DNA from: Xestospongia muta
Taxonomy: Eukaryota; Porifera; Demospongiae; Haplosclerida; Petrosiidae
Assembly: GCA_963693285.1 (NCBI GenBank)
Contig: OY848917.1
Coordinates: 11,036,192 to 11,100,191 of the forward strand
Length of the DNA: 64,000 nucleotides
Direction of reading: 5' to 3'
Shown: one piece after another, positions 25,041-37,500 of the stretch
How the letters are laid out: the number at the start of each line of letters is the position of its first letter
How positions within the stretch are numbered: the first letter of the stretch is position 1
Program-made: the position numbers and the translations under genes
Notes under the pieces: model-generated
What the model was told of the DNA's origin: nothing
Databases searched by the model: none
What the model saw: the letters and a program-made list of their open reading frames with translations, nothing else

Positions 25041-27200
25041 TTTTAACCTATTTAGACTACTTTATTAGTATATATAAGACAGATAAACTTTTTAAACTTT
25101 TTAGATCAGGTTATTTAACCAGTTTTCACAGTTAATTTTTAATCTTTTTTAACTTTCAAAACGCTCTAAACTCTTTATTTTAGAATTTTAACCTATTTAG
25201 ACTAGTTTTTTAGTATGGTTAACAGAGATAAATTTACTAAGCTCTTTAGATCAGCTTATTTAACCAGTTTTCACATTTAATTTGTAATCTTTTTTATCTT
25301 TCAAATAGCTCTAAACACTTTATTTTAGATTTTTAACCTATTTAGACTACTTTATTGGTATATTTAAGACAGATAAACTTACTAAACTCCTTAGATCGAC
25401 TTATTTAACCAGTTTTCACAGTTAATTTCTAATTTTTTAACTTTCAAAAAGCTCTAAACTCTTTATTTTAGAGTTTTAACCTATTTAGACTAGTTTATTA
25501 GTATGGTTAACAGAGATAAATTTACTAAGCTCTTTAGATCAGCTTATTTAACCAGTTTTCACATTTAATTTCTAATCTTTTGTATCTTTCAAAAAGTTGT
25601 AACTCTTTATTTTAGAGTTTTAAACTATTTAGACTACTTTATTAGTATATTAAAGAGAGATAAACTTACTAAACTCTTTAGATCAGCTTTTTTAACCAGT
25701 TTTCACACTTAATTTCTAATCTTTCTTAACATTCAAAAAGCTCTAAACTCTTTATTTTAGAGTTTAATAACTTATTTAGACTACTTTATTTGTATATTTA
25801 ATAAAGATAAACTTACTAAACTCTTTAGATCAACTTATTTAACCACTTTTCACAGTTAATTTCTAATTTTTTTAACTTTGAAAAAGCTCTAAACTCTTTA
25901 TTTTAGAGTTTTAACCTATTTAGACTACTTTATTAGTATAATATAAGAGAGATAAACTTTTTAAACTCTTTCGATCAGCTTATTTAAGCAGTTTTCACAG
26001 TTAATTTTAAATCTTTTTTAACTTTCAAAAAGCTCTAAACTCTTCATTTTAGAGTTTTAACCTATTTAGACTACTTTATTAGTATGGTTAACAGAGATAA
26101 ATTTACTAAGTCTTTAGATCAGCTTATTTAACCAGTTTTCACATTTAATTTCTAATCTTTTTTAACTTTCAAAAAGTTCTAACTCATTATTTTAGAGTTT
26201 TAACCTATTTAGACTACTTTATTAGTATATTTAAGGGAGATAAACTTACTAAACTCTTTAGATCAGCTTATTTAACCAGTTTTCACAGTTAATTTCTAAT
26301 CTTTTTTAACTTTCAAAAAGCTCTAAACTCTTTATTTTAGAGTTTTAATATATTTAGACTACTTTATTAGTATATTTATGACAGATAAACTTACTAAACT
26401 CTTTAGATCAGCTTTTTAAAACAGTTTTCACACTTAATTTCTAATCTTTTTTAACTTTCAAAAAGCTCTAAACTCTTCATTTTAGATTTTTAACTTATTT
26501 AGACTACTTTATTAGTATATTTAAGACAGATAAACTTACTAAACTCTTTAGATCAGCTTATTTAACCAGTTTTCACAGTTAATTTCTAATTTTTTTAAAA
26601 CTTTCATAAAGCTCTAAACACTTTATTTTAGAGTTTTAAACTATTTACACTACTTTATTAGTATATTTAAGAGAGATAAACTTACTAAATTCTTTAGATC
26701 AGCTTGTTTAACCAGTTTTGACAGTTAATTTCTAATTTTTTTTAACTTACAAAAAGCTCTAAACTCTTTATTATAGTCTTTTAACCTATTTAGACTACTT
26801 TATTAGTATGTTTAACAGAGATGAACTTACTAAGCTCTTTAGATCAGCTTATTTAACCAGTTTTCACAGTTAATTTCTAATCTTTTTTAACTTTGAAAAA
26901 GCTCTAAACACTTTATTTAGAGTTTTAACCTATTTACACTACTTTATTACTATCTTTAAGACAGATAAACTTACTAAACTTTTTAGATCAGCTTATTTAA
27001 CCAGTTTTCACACTTAATTTCTAATTTTTTTAACTTTCAAAAAGTTCTAAACTTTTTATTTTAGTCTTTTAACCTATTTAGACTACTTTATTAGTATGTT
27101 TAACAGAGATAAACTTACTAAGCTCTTTAGATCAGCTTATTTAACCAGTTTTCACTGTTAATTTCTAATGTTTTTTAACTTTCAAAAAGCTCTAAACACT
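25040..27200. repeat. Irregular monomers, boundary of left subfamily
   Basis: About 15 monomers with many private substitutions and short indels and no long HOR that I can follow. Shared local features are a TAGTATGGTTAACAGAG monomer at about 25,211, 25,499 and 26,080 (spacings 288 and 581 bp, i.e. 2 and 4 monomers) and a TTTAACAGAGATGAACTTACTAAGCTC monomer type from ~26,800 that recurs far to the right (28.4, 34.7-38.9 kb). TTCACAG is still the usual form. The loss of HOR order and the higher divergence suggest older, less recently homogenised sequence. Confidence 0.7.
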
Positions 27201-29500
27201 TTATTTTAGGGGTTTAACTTATTTAGACTACTTTATTAGTATATTTAAGACATATAATCTTACTAAACTCTTTAGATCAGCTTATTTAACCAGGTTTCAC
27301 AGTTAATTTCTAATCTTTTTTAACTTTCAAAAGGCCCTAAACTCTTTATTTTAGAGTTTTAACCTATTTAGACTACTTTGTTAGTATATTTAAGAGAGAT
27401 AAACTTACTAAACTCTTTAGATTGGCTGTTTTAACCAGTTTTCAAAGTTAATTTCTAATCTTTTTAACTTTCAAAAAGCTATAAACAGATTATTTTTAAT
27501 TTTTAACCTATTTAGACTCTTTTATTGGAATATTTAAAACAGATAAACTTACTAAACTCTTTCCATTTGCTTATTTAACCAGTTTTCATAGTTAATTTCT
27601 AATCTTTTTTAACTTTCAAAAAGTTCTAAAGAGTTTATTTTGGAGTTTTAACCTATTTAGACTACTCAATTAGTATATTTAAGACAGATAAACTTTTGTA
27701 AACTTTTAGATCAGCATATTTAACCAGTTTTCATAGTTAATTTCTAATCTTTTTTAACTTTCAAAATGCTCTTAATACTTTATTTTAGAGATTTAACCTA
27801 TTTAGACTACGTTATTAGTATATTTAAGAGAGATAAACTTACTAAACTCTTTAGATAAGCTTATTTAACCAGTTTTCATTCTTACTTTTTAAACTTTTTA
27901 ACTTTCAAAAAGCTCTAAACAGTTTATTTTAGAGTTTTAACCTATTTAGACTACTTTATTAGTATATTTAAGACAGATAAACTTACTAAACTCTTTCAAT
28001 CAGCTTATTTAACCAGTTTTCACAGTTAATTTCTAATCTTTTTTAACTTTCAAAAAGCTCTAAACAGTTTATTTTAGACGTTTAACCTATTTAGACTATT
28101 TTATTAGTATATTTAAGACTGATAAACTTACTAAACTCATTCGACCATCTTATTTAACCAGTTTTCATAGATAATTTCTAATCTTTTTTAACTTTCAAAA
28201 AGCTCTAAACAGTTTATTTTAGAGTTTTAACCTATTTAGACTACTGTGTATGTATATTTAACACAGATAAACTTACTAAACTCTTTCGATCAGGTTATTT
28301 AACATGTTTTCATAGTTAATTTCTAATCTTTTTTAATTTCAAAAAGTTCTAAACTTTTTATTTTAGTCTTTTAACCTATTTAGACTACTTTATTAGTATG
28401 TTTAACAGAGATAAACTTACTAAGCTCTTTAGATCAGCTTATTTAACCAGTTTTCACAGTTAATTTCTAATCTTTTTTAACTTTCAAAACGCCCTAAACT
28501 CTTTATTTTAGAGTTTTAACCTATTTAGACTACTTTGTTAGTATATTTAAGAGAGATAAACTTACTAATCTCTTTAGATTGGCTGTTTTAACTAGTTTTC
28601 AAAGTTAATTTCTAATCTTTTTAACTTTCAAAAAGCTATAAACAGATAATTTTTAATTTTTAACCTATTTAGACTCTTTTATTGGAATATTTAAAACAGA
28701 TAAACTTACTAAACTCTTTCCATTTGCTTATTTAACAAGTTTTCATAGTTAATTTCTCATCTTTTTTAACTTTCAAAAAGTTCTAAAGAGTTTATTTTGG
28801 AGTTTTAACCTATTTAGACTACTCAATTAGTATATTTAAGACAGATAAACTTTTCTAAACTTTTAGATCAGCATATTTAACCAGTTTTCATAGTTAATTT
28901 CTAATCTTTTTTAACTTTCAAAATGCTCTTAATACTTTAATTTAGAGATTTAACCTATTTAGACTACGTTATTAGTATATTTAAGAGAGATAAACTTACT
29001 AAACTCTTTAGATAAGCTTATTTAACCAGTTTTCATTCTTACTTTTTAAACTTTTTAACTTTCAAAAAGCTCTAAACAGTTTATTTTAGAGTTTTAACCT
29101 ATTTAGACTACTTTATTAGTATATTTAAGACAGATAAACTTACTGAACTCTTTCAATCAGCTTATTTAACCAGTTTTCATAGTTAATCTCTAATCTTTTT
29201 TAACTTTCAAAAAGCTCTAAACAGTTTATTTTAGACGTTTAACCTATTTAGACTATTTTATTAGTATATTTAAGACTGATAAACTTACTAAACTCATTCG
29301 ACCATCTTATTTAACCAGTTTTCATAGATAATTTCTAATCTTTTTTAACTTTCAAAAAGCTCTAAACAGTTTATTTTAGAGTTTTAACCTATTTAGACTA
29401 CTGTATATGTATATTTAACACAGATAAACTTACTAAACTCTTTCGATCAGGTTATTTAACCAGTTTTCATAGTTAATTTCTAATCTTTTTTAACTTTCAA
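27200..29500. repeat. 8-mer HOR, two copies, 1,157 bp
   Basis: Two copies of an eight-monomer unit. Markers are GATTGGCTGTTTTAAC (ATTGG at 27,421 and 28,578), ATTGGAATATTTAAAACAG (near 27,514 and 28,681), CTACTCAATTAG (27,662; 28,818) and the CTACTGTGTATG/CTACTGTATATG monomer (28,241; 29,398), all at +1,157 bp. This is the first place from the left where TTCATAG and AAACAG become common. One monomer in each copy carries CATTCTTACTTTTTAAAC in place of the usual CACAGTTAATTTCTAATC. Confidence 0.85.
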
Positions 29501-30500
29501 AAAGCTCTAAACAGTTTATTTTACAGTTTTAACCTATTTAGACTGCTTTATTAGTATCTTTAACACAGATAAACTCACTAAACTCTTTAGATCTGCTTTT
29601 TTAACCTGTTTTCATAGTTAATTTCTAATCTATCTTTTTTTTTCAAAAATCTCTAAACAGTTTATTTTAGAGTTTTCACATATTCAGACTACTTTATTAG
29701 TATATTTAAGACAGATAAACTTACTAAAGTCTTTCGATCAGCTTATTTAACCAGTTTTCATAGTTAATTTCTAATCTTTTTTAACTTTGAAAAAGATCTA
29801 AAATCTTTATTTTAGAGTTTTAACCTATTTAGACAACTTTATTACTATATTTAAGACAGATAAACATACTGAACTCTTCAGATCTGTTTACTTAACCAGT
29901 TTTCATAGTTAATTTATAAACTTTTTTAACTTTAAAAAAACTCTAAACAGTTTATTTTTAATTTTTAACCTATTTAGACTACTTTATTAGTATATTTAAG
30001 ACAGATAAACTTACAAAACTCTTTCAATCAGCTTATTTAACCAGTTTTCATAATTAAATTCTAATCTTGTTTAAATTTCAAAAGGTCTAAACAGTTTATT
30101 TTAGAGTTTTAACCTATTTAGAATGCTTTATTAGTATGTTAATGTCAGATAAAACTACTAAACTCTTTAGATCTGCTTATTTAACTATTTTTCATACTTG
30201 ATTTCTAATTTTTTTTAACTTTCAAAAAGCTCTAAACAGTTTATTTTAGATTTTTCACAAATCTAGACTACTTTATTGGTATATTTAAGACAGATAAACG
30301 TACTAAAAATTCTAATCTTGTTTAAATTTCAAAAGGTCTAAACAGTTTATTTTAGAGTTTTAACCTATTTAGAATGCTTTATTACTATGTTAATGTCAGA
30401 TAAAACTACTAAACTCTTTAGATCTGCTTATTTAACTACTTTTCATACTTGATTTCTAATTTTTTTTAACTTTCAAAAAGGTCTAAACAGTTTATTTTTA
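29500..30500. repeat. Block shared with 33.7-34.2, 37.9 and 40.0-40.6 kb
   Basis: Consecutive variant monomers here (a poly-T CTTTTTTTTTCAAAAATCTC form near 29,630; a TTTCACATATTCAGAC form near 29,672; a GAAAAAGATCTAAAATC form near 29,789; a CTTCAGATCTGTTTACTTAAC form near 29,876) recur in the same order near 33,770-34,090 and 40,130-40,450, and partly near 37,960. The GAAAAAGATC marker is at 29,791, 33,937 and 40,309. Those distances are whole monomer numbers only if 39 bp are added, the size of the break at 30,306. Confidence 0.78.
30055..30482. repeat. Out-of-register partial duplication (39 bp missing at ~30,306)
   Basis: A stretch of ~175 bp at 30,055-30,230 is repeated at 30,307-30,482. 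It runs from AATTCTAATCTTGTTTAAATT through GAATGCTTTATTAGTATG to CATACTTGATTTCTAATT. The GAATGC marker is at 30,121 and 30,372, 251 bp apart, whereas two monomers should span 290. At ~30,301-30,312 the sequence jumps from AAACGTACTAAA directly to AATTCTAATC, skipping about 39 bp of the monomer. It is the clearest register break I found: elsewhere gains and losses keep whole monomers. The join shares a few A residues, compatible with microhomology. Confidence 0.82.
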
Positions 30501-31900
30501 AGTTTTAACCTATTTAGACTACTCTATTAGTATATTTAAGACAGATAAACTTACTAAACCCTTTTGATCAGCTTATTTAACAAGTTTTCATAGTTATTTT
30601 CTAATCTTTTTTAACTTTCAAAAAGCTTTAAATAATTTATTTTAGAGTGTTAACCTATTTAGACGACGTTATTAGTATATTAAAGACAGATAAACTTACT
30701 AAACTCTTTCAATCAGCTTATTTAACTAGTTTTCATAGTTAATTTCTAATCTTTTTAACTTTCAAAATGCTCTTAATACTTTATTTTAGAGTTTTTACCT
30801 ATTTAGACTACTTTATTAGTATCTTGAAGACAGATAAACTTACTAAACTCTTTCGATCAGCTTATTTAACCACTTTTCACAGTTAATTTCTAATCTTTTT
30901 ACTTTCAAAAAGCTCTAAAAGTTTATTTTAGAGTTTTAACCTATTTAGATTACTTTATTAGTATATTTAAGACAGATAAACTTACTAAACCCTTTTGATC
31001 AGCTTATTTAACAAGTTTTCATAGTTAATTTCTAATCTTTTTTAACTTTCAAAAAGCTTTAAATAATTTATTTTAGAGTGTTAACCTATTTAGACTACGT
31101 TATTAGTATATTAAAGACAGATAAACTTACTAAACTCTTTACATCAGCTTATTAACCAGTTTTCATACTTAATTTCTAATCTTTTTTAACTTTCAAAAGC
31201 TCTAAACAGTTTATTTTAGAGTTTTAACCTATTTAGACTACTTTATTAGTATATTTAAGATAGATAAACTTACTAAACTCTTTTGATCAGCTTATTTAAC
31301 TAGTTTTCATTGTAAATTTCTAATCATTTTTAACTTTCAAAAACTCTAAACAGTTTATTTTAGAGTTTTAACCTATTTAGACTACTTTATTAGTATATTT
31401 AATACAGATAAACTTACTAAACTCTTTAGATCAGCTTATTTAACTAGTTTTCACAGTTAATTTCTAATCTTTTTACTTTCAAAAAGCTCTAAAAGTTTAT
31501 TTTAGAGTTTTAACCTATTTAGACTACTTTATTAGTATATTTAAGACAGATAAACTTACTAAACTCTTTACATCAGCTTATTAACCAGTTTTAATACTTA
31601 ATTTCTAATCTTTTTTAACTTTCAAAAGCTCTAAACAGTTTATTTTAGAGTTTTAACCTATTTAGACTACTTTATTAGTATATTTAAGATAGATAAACTT
31701 ACTAAACTCTTTAGATCAGCTTATTTAACTAGTTTTCATAGTTGATTTCTAATCATTTTTAACTTTCAAAAACTCTAAACAGTTTATTTTAGAGTTTTAA
31801 CCTATTTAGACTACTTTATTAGTATATTTAAGACAGATAAACTTACTAAACTCTTTAGATCAGCTTATTTAACCAGATTTCATACTTAATTTTTAACCTT
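30500..31900. repeat. 3-mer repeats (~430 bp)
   Basis: Three-monomer periodicity: CCTTTTGATCAGC at ~30,560 and ~30,991 (431 bp) and ACATCAGCTTATTAACC at 31,141 and 31,570 (429 bp). The latter pair carries a one-base loss (TTATTAACC). Monomers are of the AAACAGTTTA/TTCATAG type with some TTCACAG. Confidence 0.75.
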
Positions 31901-34500
31901 TTTAACTTTCAAAAAGCCTAAACAGTTTATTTTAGAGTTTTAACCTATGTAGACTACTTTTTTAGTATATTTTAGAGAGATAAACTTACTAAACTCTTTA
32001 TATCTGCTTATTTAACCAGTTTTCACAGTTAACTTCTAATCTTTTTTAACTTTCAAAAAGCTCTAGACAGGTAATTTTTAGGTTTTAACCTATTTAGACT
32101 ACTTTATTAGTATATTTAAGACAGATAAACTTACTAAACTCTTTATATCTGCTTATTTAACCATTTTTCATAGTTAATTTCTAATCTTTTTTAACTTTCA
32201 AAAAGCTCTAAACAGTTTAATTTAGAGTTTTAACCTATTTAGACTACTTTATTACTATCTTTAACACAGATAAACTTACTAAACTCTTTCGATCAGCTTA
32301 TTTAAACACTTTTCATATTAATTTGTAATCTTTTTTAACATTCAAAAAGCTCTAAACAGTTTATTTTAGAGATTTAATCTATTTAGACTACTTTATTAGT
32401 ATATTTAAGACAGATAAAATTACTAAACTCTTTAGATCTCCTTATTTAACCAGTTTTCATACTTAATTTCCAATTTTTTAACTTTCAAAAAGCTCTAAAC
32501 AGTTTATTTTAGAGTTGTTACCTATTTAGACTACTTTATTAGTATATTTAAGACAGATAAACTTACTAAACTCTTTAGATCAGCTTATTTAACCAGATTT
32601 CATAGTTAATTTCTAATGTTTTTTAACTTTAAAAAACCTCTAAAGAGTTTATTTTAGAGTTTTAACCTATTTATACTACTTTATTACTATATTTAAGACA
32701 GATAAACTTACTAAACTCTTTCGATCTGCTTATTTAACCAGTTTTCATACTTAATTTCTAATCTTTTTTAACTTTCGAAAAGCTCTAAACAGTTTATTTT
32801 AGAGAGTTAACCTATTTAGACTACTTCATTAGTGTACTTAAGAAAGATAAACTTACTAATCTCTTTCGATCAGCTTATTTAACCAGTTTTCATACTTAAT
32901 TTCTAATCTTTTTTAATTTTCAAAAAGCTCTAAACAGTTTATTTTAGAGTTTTAACCTATTTAGACTACTTTATTAGTATATTTAAGACAGATAAACTTA
33001 CTAAACTCTTTAGATAAGCTTATTTATTCAGTTTTCACAGTTAATTTCTAATCCTTTTTAACTTTCAAAAAGCTTTAAAGAGTTTATTTTTAAGTTTTAA
33101 CCTATTTAGACTACTTTATTAGTATCTTTAGGACAGATAAACTTACTAAACTCTTTCGATCAGCTTATTTAACCAGTTTTCATAGTTATTTTCTAATCGT
33201 TTTAAATTTCAAAAAGCTCTAAACAGTTTATTTTAAAGTTTTAACCTATTTAGACTACTTTATTAGTATATTTAAGACAGATAAACTTATTCAACTCTTT
33301 AGATCTGCTTATTTAACCAGTTTTCACAGTTAATTTCTAATCTTTTTTAACTTTCAAAAAGCTCTAAACACTTAATTTTAGTCTTTTAACCTATTTAGAC
33401 TACTTTATTAGTATATTTAAGACAGATAAACTTACTAAACTCTTTAGATCAGCTTATTTAACCAGTTTTCACAGTTAATTTCTAATCTTTTTTAACTTTC
33501 AAAAAGCTCTAAACTCTTTATTTTAGAGTTTTAACCTATTTAGACAACTTTATTAGTATATTTAAGACAGATAAACTTACTAAACTCTTTCGATCAGCTT
33601 ATTTAACAAGTTTTCAAAATTAATACTAATCTTTTTGAACCTTCGAAAAGCTCTAAACAGTTTATTTTACAGTTTTAACCTATTTAGCCTGCTTTATTAA
33701 TATCTTTAACACAGATAAACTCACTAAACTCTTTAGATCTGCTTTTTTAACCAGTTTTCATAGTTAATTTCTAATCTTTCTTTTTTTTTCAAAAATCTCT
33801 AAACAGTTAATTTTAGAGTTTTCACATATTCAGACTACTTTATTAGTATATTTAAGACAGATAAACTTACTAAACTCTTTCGATCAGCTTATTTAACCAG
33901 TTTTCATAGTTAATTTCTAATCTTTTTTAACTTTGAAAAAGATCTAAAATCTTTATTTTAGAGTTTTAACCTATTTAGACAACTTTATTAGTATATTTAA
34001 GACAGATAAACTTACTGATCTCTTCAGATCTCTTTACTTAACCAGTTTTTATAGTTAATTTATAATCTTTTTTAACTTTAAAAAAACTCTAAACAGTTGA
34101 TTTTAATTTTTAACCTATTTAGCCTACTTTATTAGTATATTTAAGACAGATAAACTTACTAAACTCTTTCAATCAGCTTATTTAACCAGTTTTCAGTGTT
34201 AATTTCTAATCTTTTTTAACTTTCAAAAAGCTCTAAACAGTTTATTTTAGAGTTTTAACTTTTTTAGACTGCATTATTATTATCTTTAAGAGAGATAAAC
34301 TTACTAAACTCTTTAGATCTGCTTTTTTAACCAGTTTTTAAAGTTAATGTGTAATCTTTTTTTTCTTTAAAAAGCTCTAAACAGTTTATTTTAGAGATAT
34401 CACATATTTAGACTAATTTATTAGTATATTTAACACCATAAACTTACTAAAGTCTTTCGATCAGCTTATTTAACCAGTTTTCATAGATAGTTTCTAATCT
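31900..34500. repeat. Mixed monomers, weak HOR order
   Basis: Mostly AAACAGTTTATTTTAGAG monomers with many private variants, including ATTTCATACTTAATTTTTAACC near 31,880, GACAGGTAATTTTTAGG near 32,055 and AGAGAGTTAACC near 32,802. A small island at ~33,300-33,560 reverts to left-zone forms (TTCACAG with AAACTC or AAACAC). From ~33,640 to 34,300 the sequence matches the 29.5-30.0 kb and 40.0-40.6 kb blocks. I see nothing but satellite. Confidence 0.7.
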
Positions 34501-37500
34501 TTTTTAACTTTCATAAAGCTCTAAACACTTTATTTTAGAGTTTTAATCTATTTACACTACTTTATTAGTATATTTAAGACAGATAAACTTACTAAACTCT
34601 TTAGATCAGCTTGTTTAACCAGTTTTCACACTTAATTTCTAATTTTTTTAACTTACAAAAAGCTCTAAACTCTTTATTTTAGTCTTTTAACCTATTTAGA
34701 CTACTTTATTAGTATGTTTAACAGAGATAAACTTACTAAGCTCTTTAGATCAGCTTATTTAACCAGTTTTCACAGTTAATTTTTAATCTTTTTTAACTTT
34801 CAAAAAGCTCTAAGCACTTTATTTAGAGTTTTAACCTATTTACACTACTTTATTAGTATCTTTAAGACAGATAAACTTACTAAACTCTTTAGATCAGCTT
34901 ATTTAACCAGGTTTCACAATTAATTTCTAATCTTTTTAACTTTCAGAAAGCTCTAAACTTTTTATTTTAGTCTTTTAACCTATTTAGACTATTTTATTAG
35001 TATGTTTAACAGAGATAAACTTACTAAGCTCTTTAGATCAGCTTATTTAACCAGTTTTCACAGTTAATTTCTAATCTTTTTTATCTTTCAAAAAGCTCTA
35101 AACACTTTATTTTAGAGTTTTAACTTATTTAGACTACTTTATTAGTATATTTAAGATATATAAACTTACTAAAGTCTTTAGATCAGCTTATTTAACCAGT
35201 TTTCACAGTTAATTTCTAATTTTTTTAACTTTCAAAAGGCCCTAAACTCTTTATTTTAGAGTTTTAACCTATTTAGACTACTTTATTAGTATATTTAAGA
35301 GAGATAAACTTACTAAACTCTTTAGATTTGCTCTTTTAACCAGTTTTCAAAGTTAATTTCTAATCTTTTTAACTTTCAAAAGCTATAAACAGATTATTTT
35401 AAATTTTTAACCTATTTAGACTGTTTTATTAGAATATTTAAGACAGATAAACTTTTCTAAACTCTTTAGATCAGCATATTTAACCAGTTTTCATAGTTAA
35501 TCTAATCTTTTTTAACTTTCAAAATGCTCTTAATACTTTATTTTAGAGTTTTAACCTATTTAGACTACGTTATTAGTATATTTAAGAGAGATAAACTTAC
35601 TAAACTCTTTAGATAAGCTTATTTAACCAGTTTTCATTCTTACTTTTTAAACCTTTTAACTTTGAAAAAGCTCCAAACAGTTTATTTTAGAGTTTTAACC
35701 TATTTACACTACTTTATTAGTATATTTAAGACTGATAAACTTACTAAACTCATTCGACCATCTTATTTAACCAGTTTTCATAGTTAATTTCTAATCTTTT
35801 TTAACTTTCAAAAAGCTCTAAACAGTTTATTTTAGAGTTTTAACCTATTTAGACTACTGTATATGTATATTTAACACAGATAAACTTACTAAACTCTTTC
35901 GATCAGGTTATTTAACCAGTTTCATAGTTAATTTCTAATCTTTTTTAACTTTCAAAAAGCTCTAAACAGTTTATTTTACAGTTTTAACCTATTTAGACTG
36001 CTTTATTAGTATCTTTAACACAGATAAACTCACTAAACTCTTTAGATCAGCTTATTTAACCAGTTTTCACAGTTAATTTCTAATCTTTTTTAACTTTCAA
36101 AAAGCTCTAAGCACTTTATTTAGAGTTTTAACCTATTTACAATACTTTATTAGTATCTTTAAGACAGATAAACTTACTAAACTCTTTAGATCAGCTTATT
36201 TAACCAGTTTTCACAGTTAATTTCTAATTTTTTTAACTTTCAAAAAGCTCTAAACTTTTTATTTTAGTCTTTTAACCTATTTAGACTATTTTATTAGTAT
36301 GTTTAACAGAGATAAACTTACTAAGCTCTTTAGATCAGCTTATTTAACCAGTTTTCACAGTTAATTTCTAATCTTTTTTAACTTTCAAAAAGCTCTAAAC
36401 ACTTTATTTTAGAGTTTTAACATATTCAGACTACTTTATTAGTATATTTAAGACAGATAAACTTACTAAACTCTTTCGATCAGCTTATTTAACCAGTTTT
36501 CATAGTTAATTTCTAATCTTTTTTAACTTTCATAAAGCTCTAAACACTTTATTTTAGAGTTTTAATCTATTTACACTACTTTATTAGTATATTTAAGACA
36601 GATAAACTTACTAAACTCTTTAGATCAGCTTGTTTAACCAGTTTTCACAGTTAATTTCTAATTTTTTTTAACTTACAAAAAGCTCTAAACTCTTTATTTT
36701 AGTCTTTTAACCTATTTAGACTACTTTATTAGTATTTTTAACAGAGATAAACTTACTAAGCTCTTTAGATCAGCTTATTTAACCAGTTTTCACAGTTAAT
36801 TTCTAATCTTTTTTAACTTTCAAAAAGCTCTAAGCACTTTATTTAGAGTTTTAACCTATTTACAATACTTTATTAGTATCTTTAAGACAGATAAACTTAC
36901 TAAACTCTTTAGATCAGCTTATTTAACCAGTTTTCACAGTTAATTTCTAATTTTTTTAACTTTCAAAAAGCTCTAAACTTTTTATTTTAGTCTTTTAACC
37001 TATTTAGACTATTTTATTAGTATGTTTAACAGAGATAAACTTACTAAGCTCTTTAGATCAGCCTATTTAACCAGTTTTCACAGTTAATTTCTAATCTTTT
37101 TTATCTTTCAAAAAGCTCTAAACTCTTTATTTTAGAGTTATAAGTTATTTAGACTACTTTATTAGTGTATTTAAGATATAATTATAAACTTACTAAAGTC
37201 TTTAGATCAGCTTATTTAACCAGTTTTCACAGTTAATTTCTAATTTTTTAAACTTTCAAAAGGCCCTAAACTCTTTATTTTAGAGTTTTAACCTATTTAG
37301 ACTACTTTATTAGTATATTTAAGAGAGATAAACTTACTAAACTCTTTAGATTTGCTCTTTTAACCAGTTTTCAAAGTTAATTTCTAATCTTTTTAACTTT
37401 CAAAAGCTATAAACAGATTATTTTAAATTTTTAACCTATTTAGACTGTTTTATTAGAATATTTAAGACAGATAAACTTTTCTAAACTCTTTAGATCAGCA

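Noticed and set aside
29630..29645. Poly-T stretch as a retrotransposon tail (also 33,770, 37,965, 40,140)
   Set aside because: It is a variant of the monomer's own CTTTTTTAACTTTC region, in register with its neighbours and without an element or target-site duplication.
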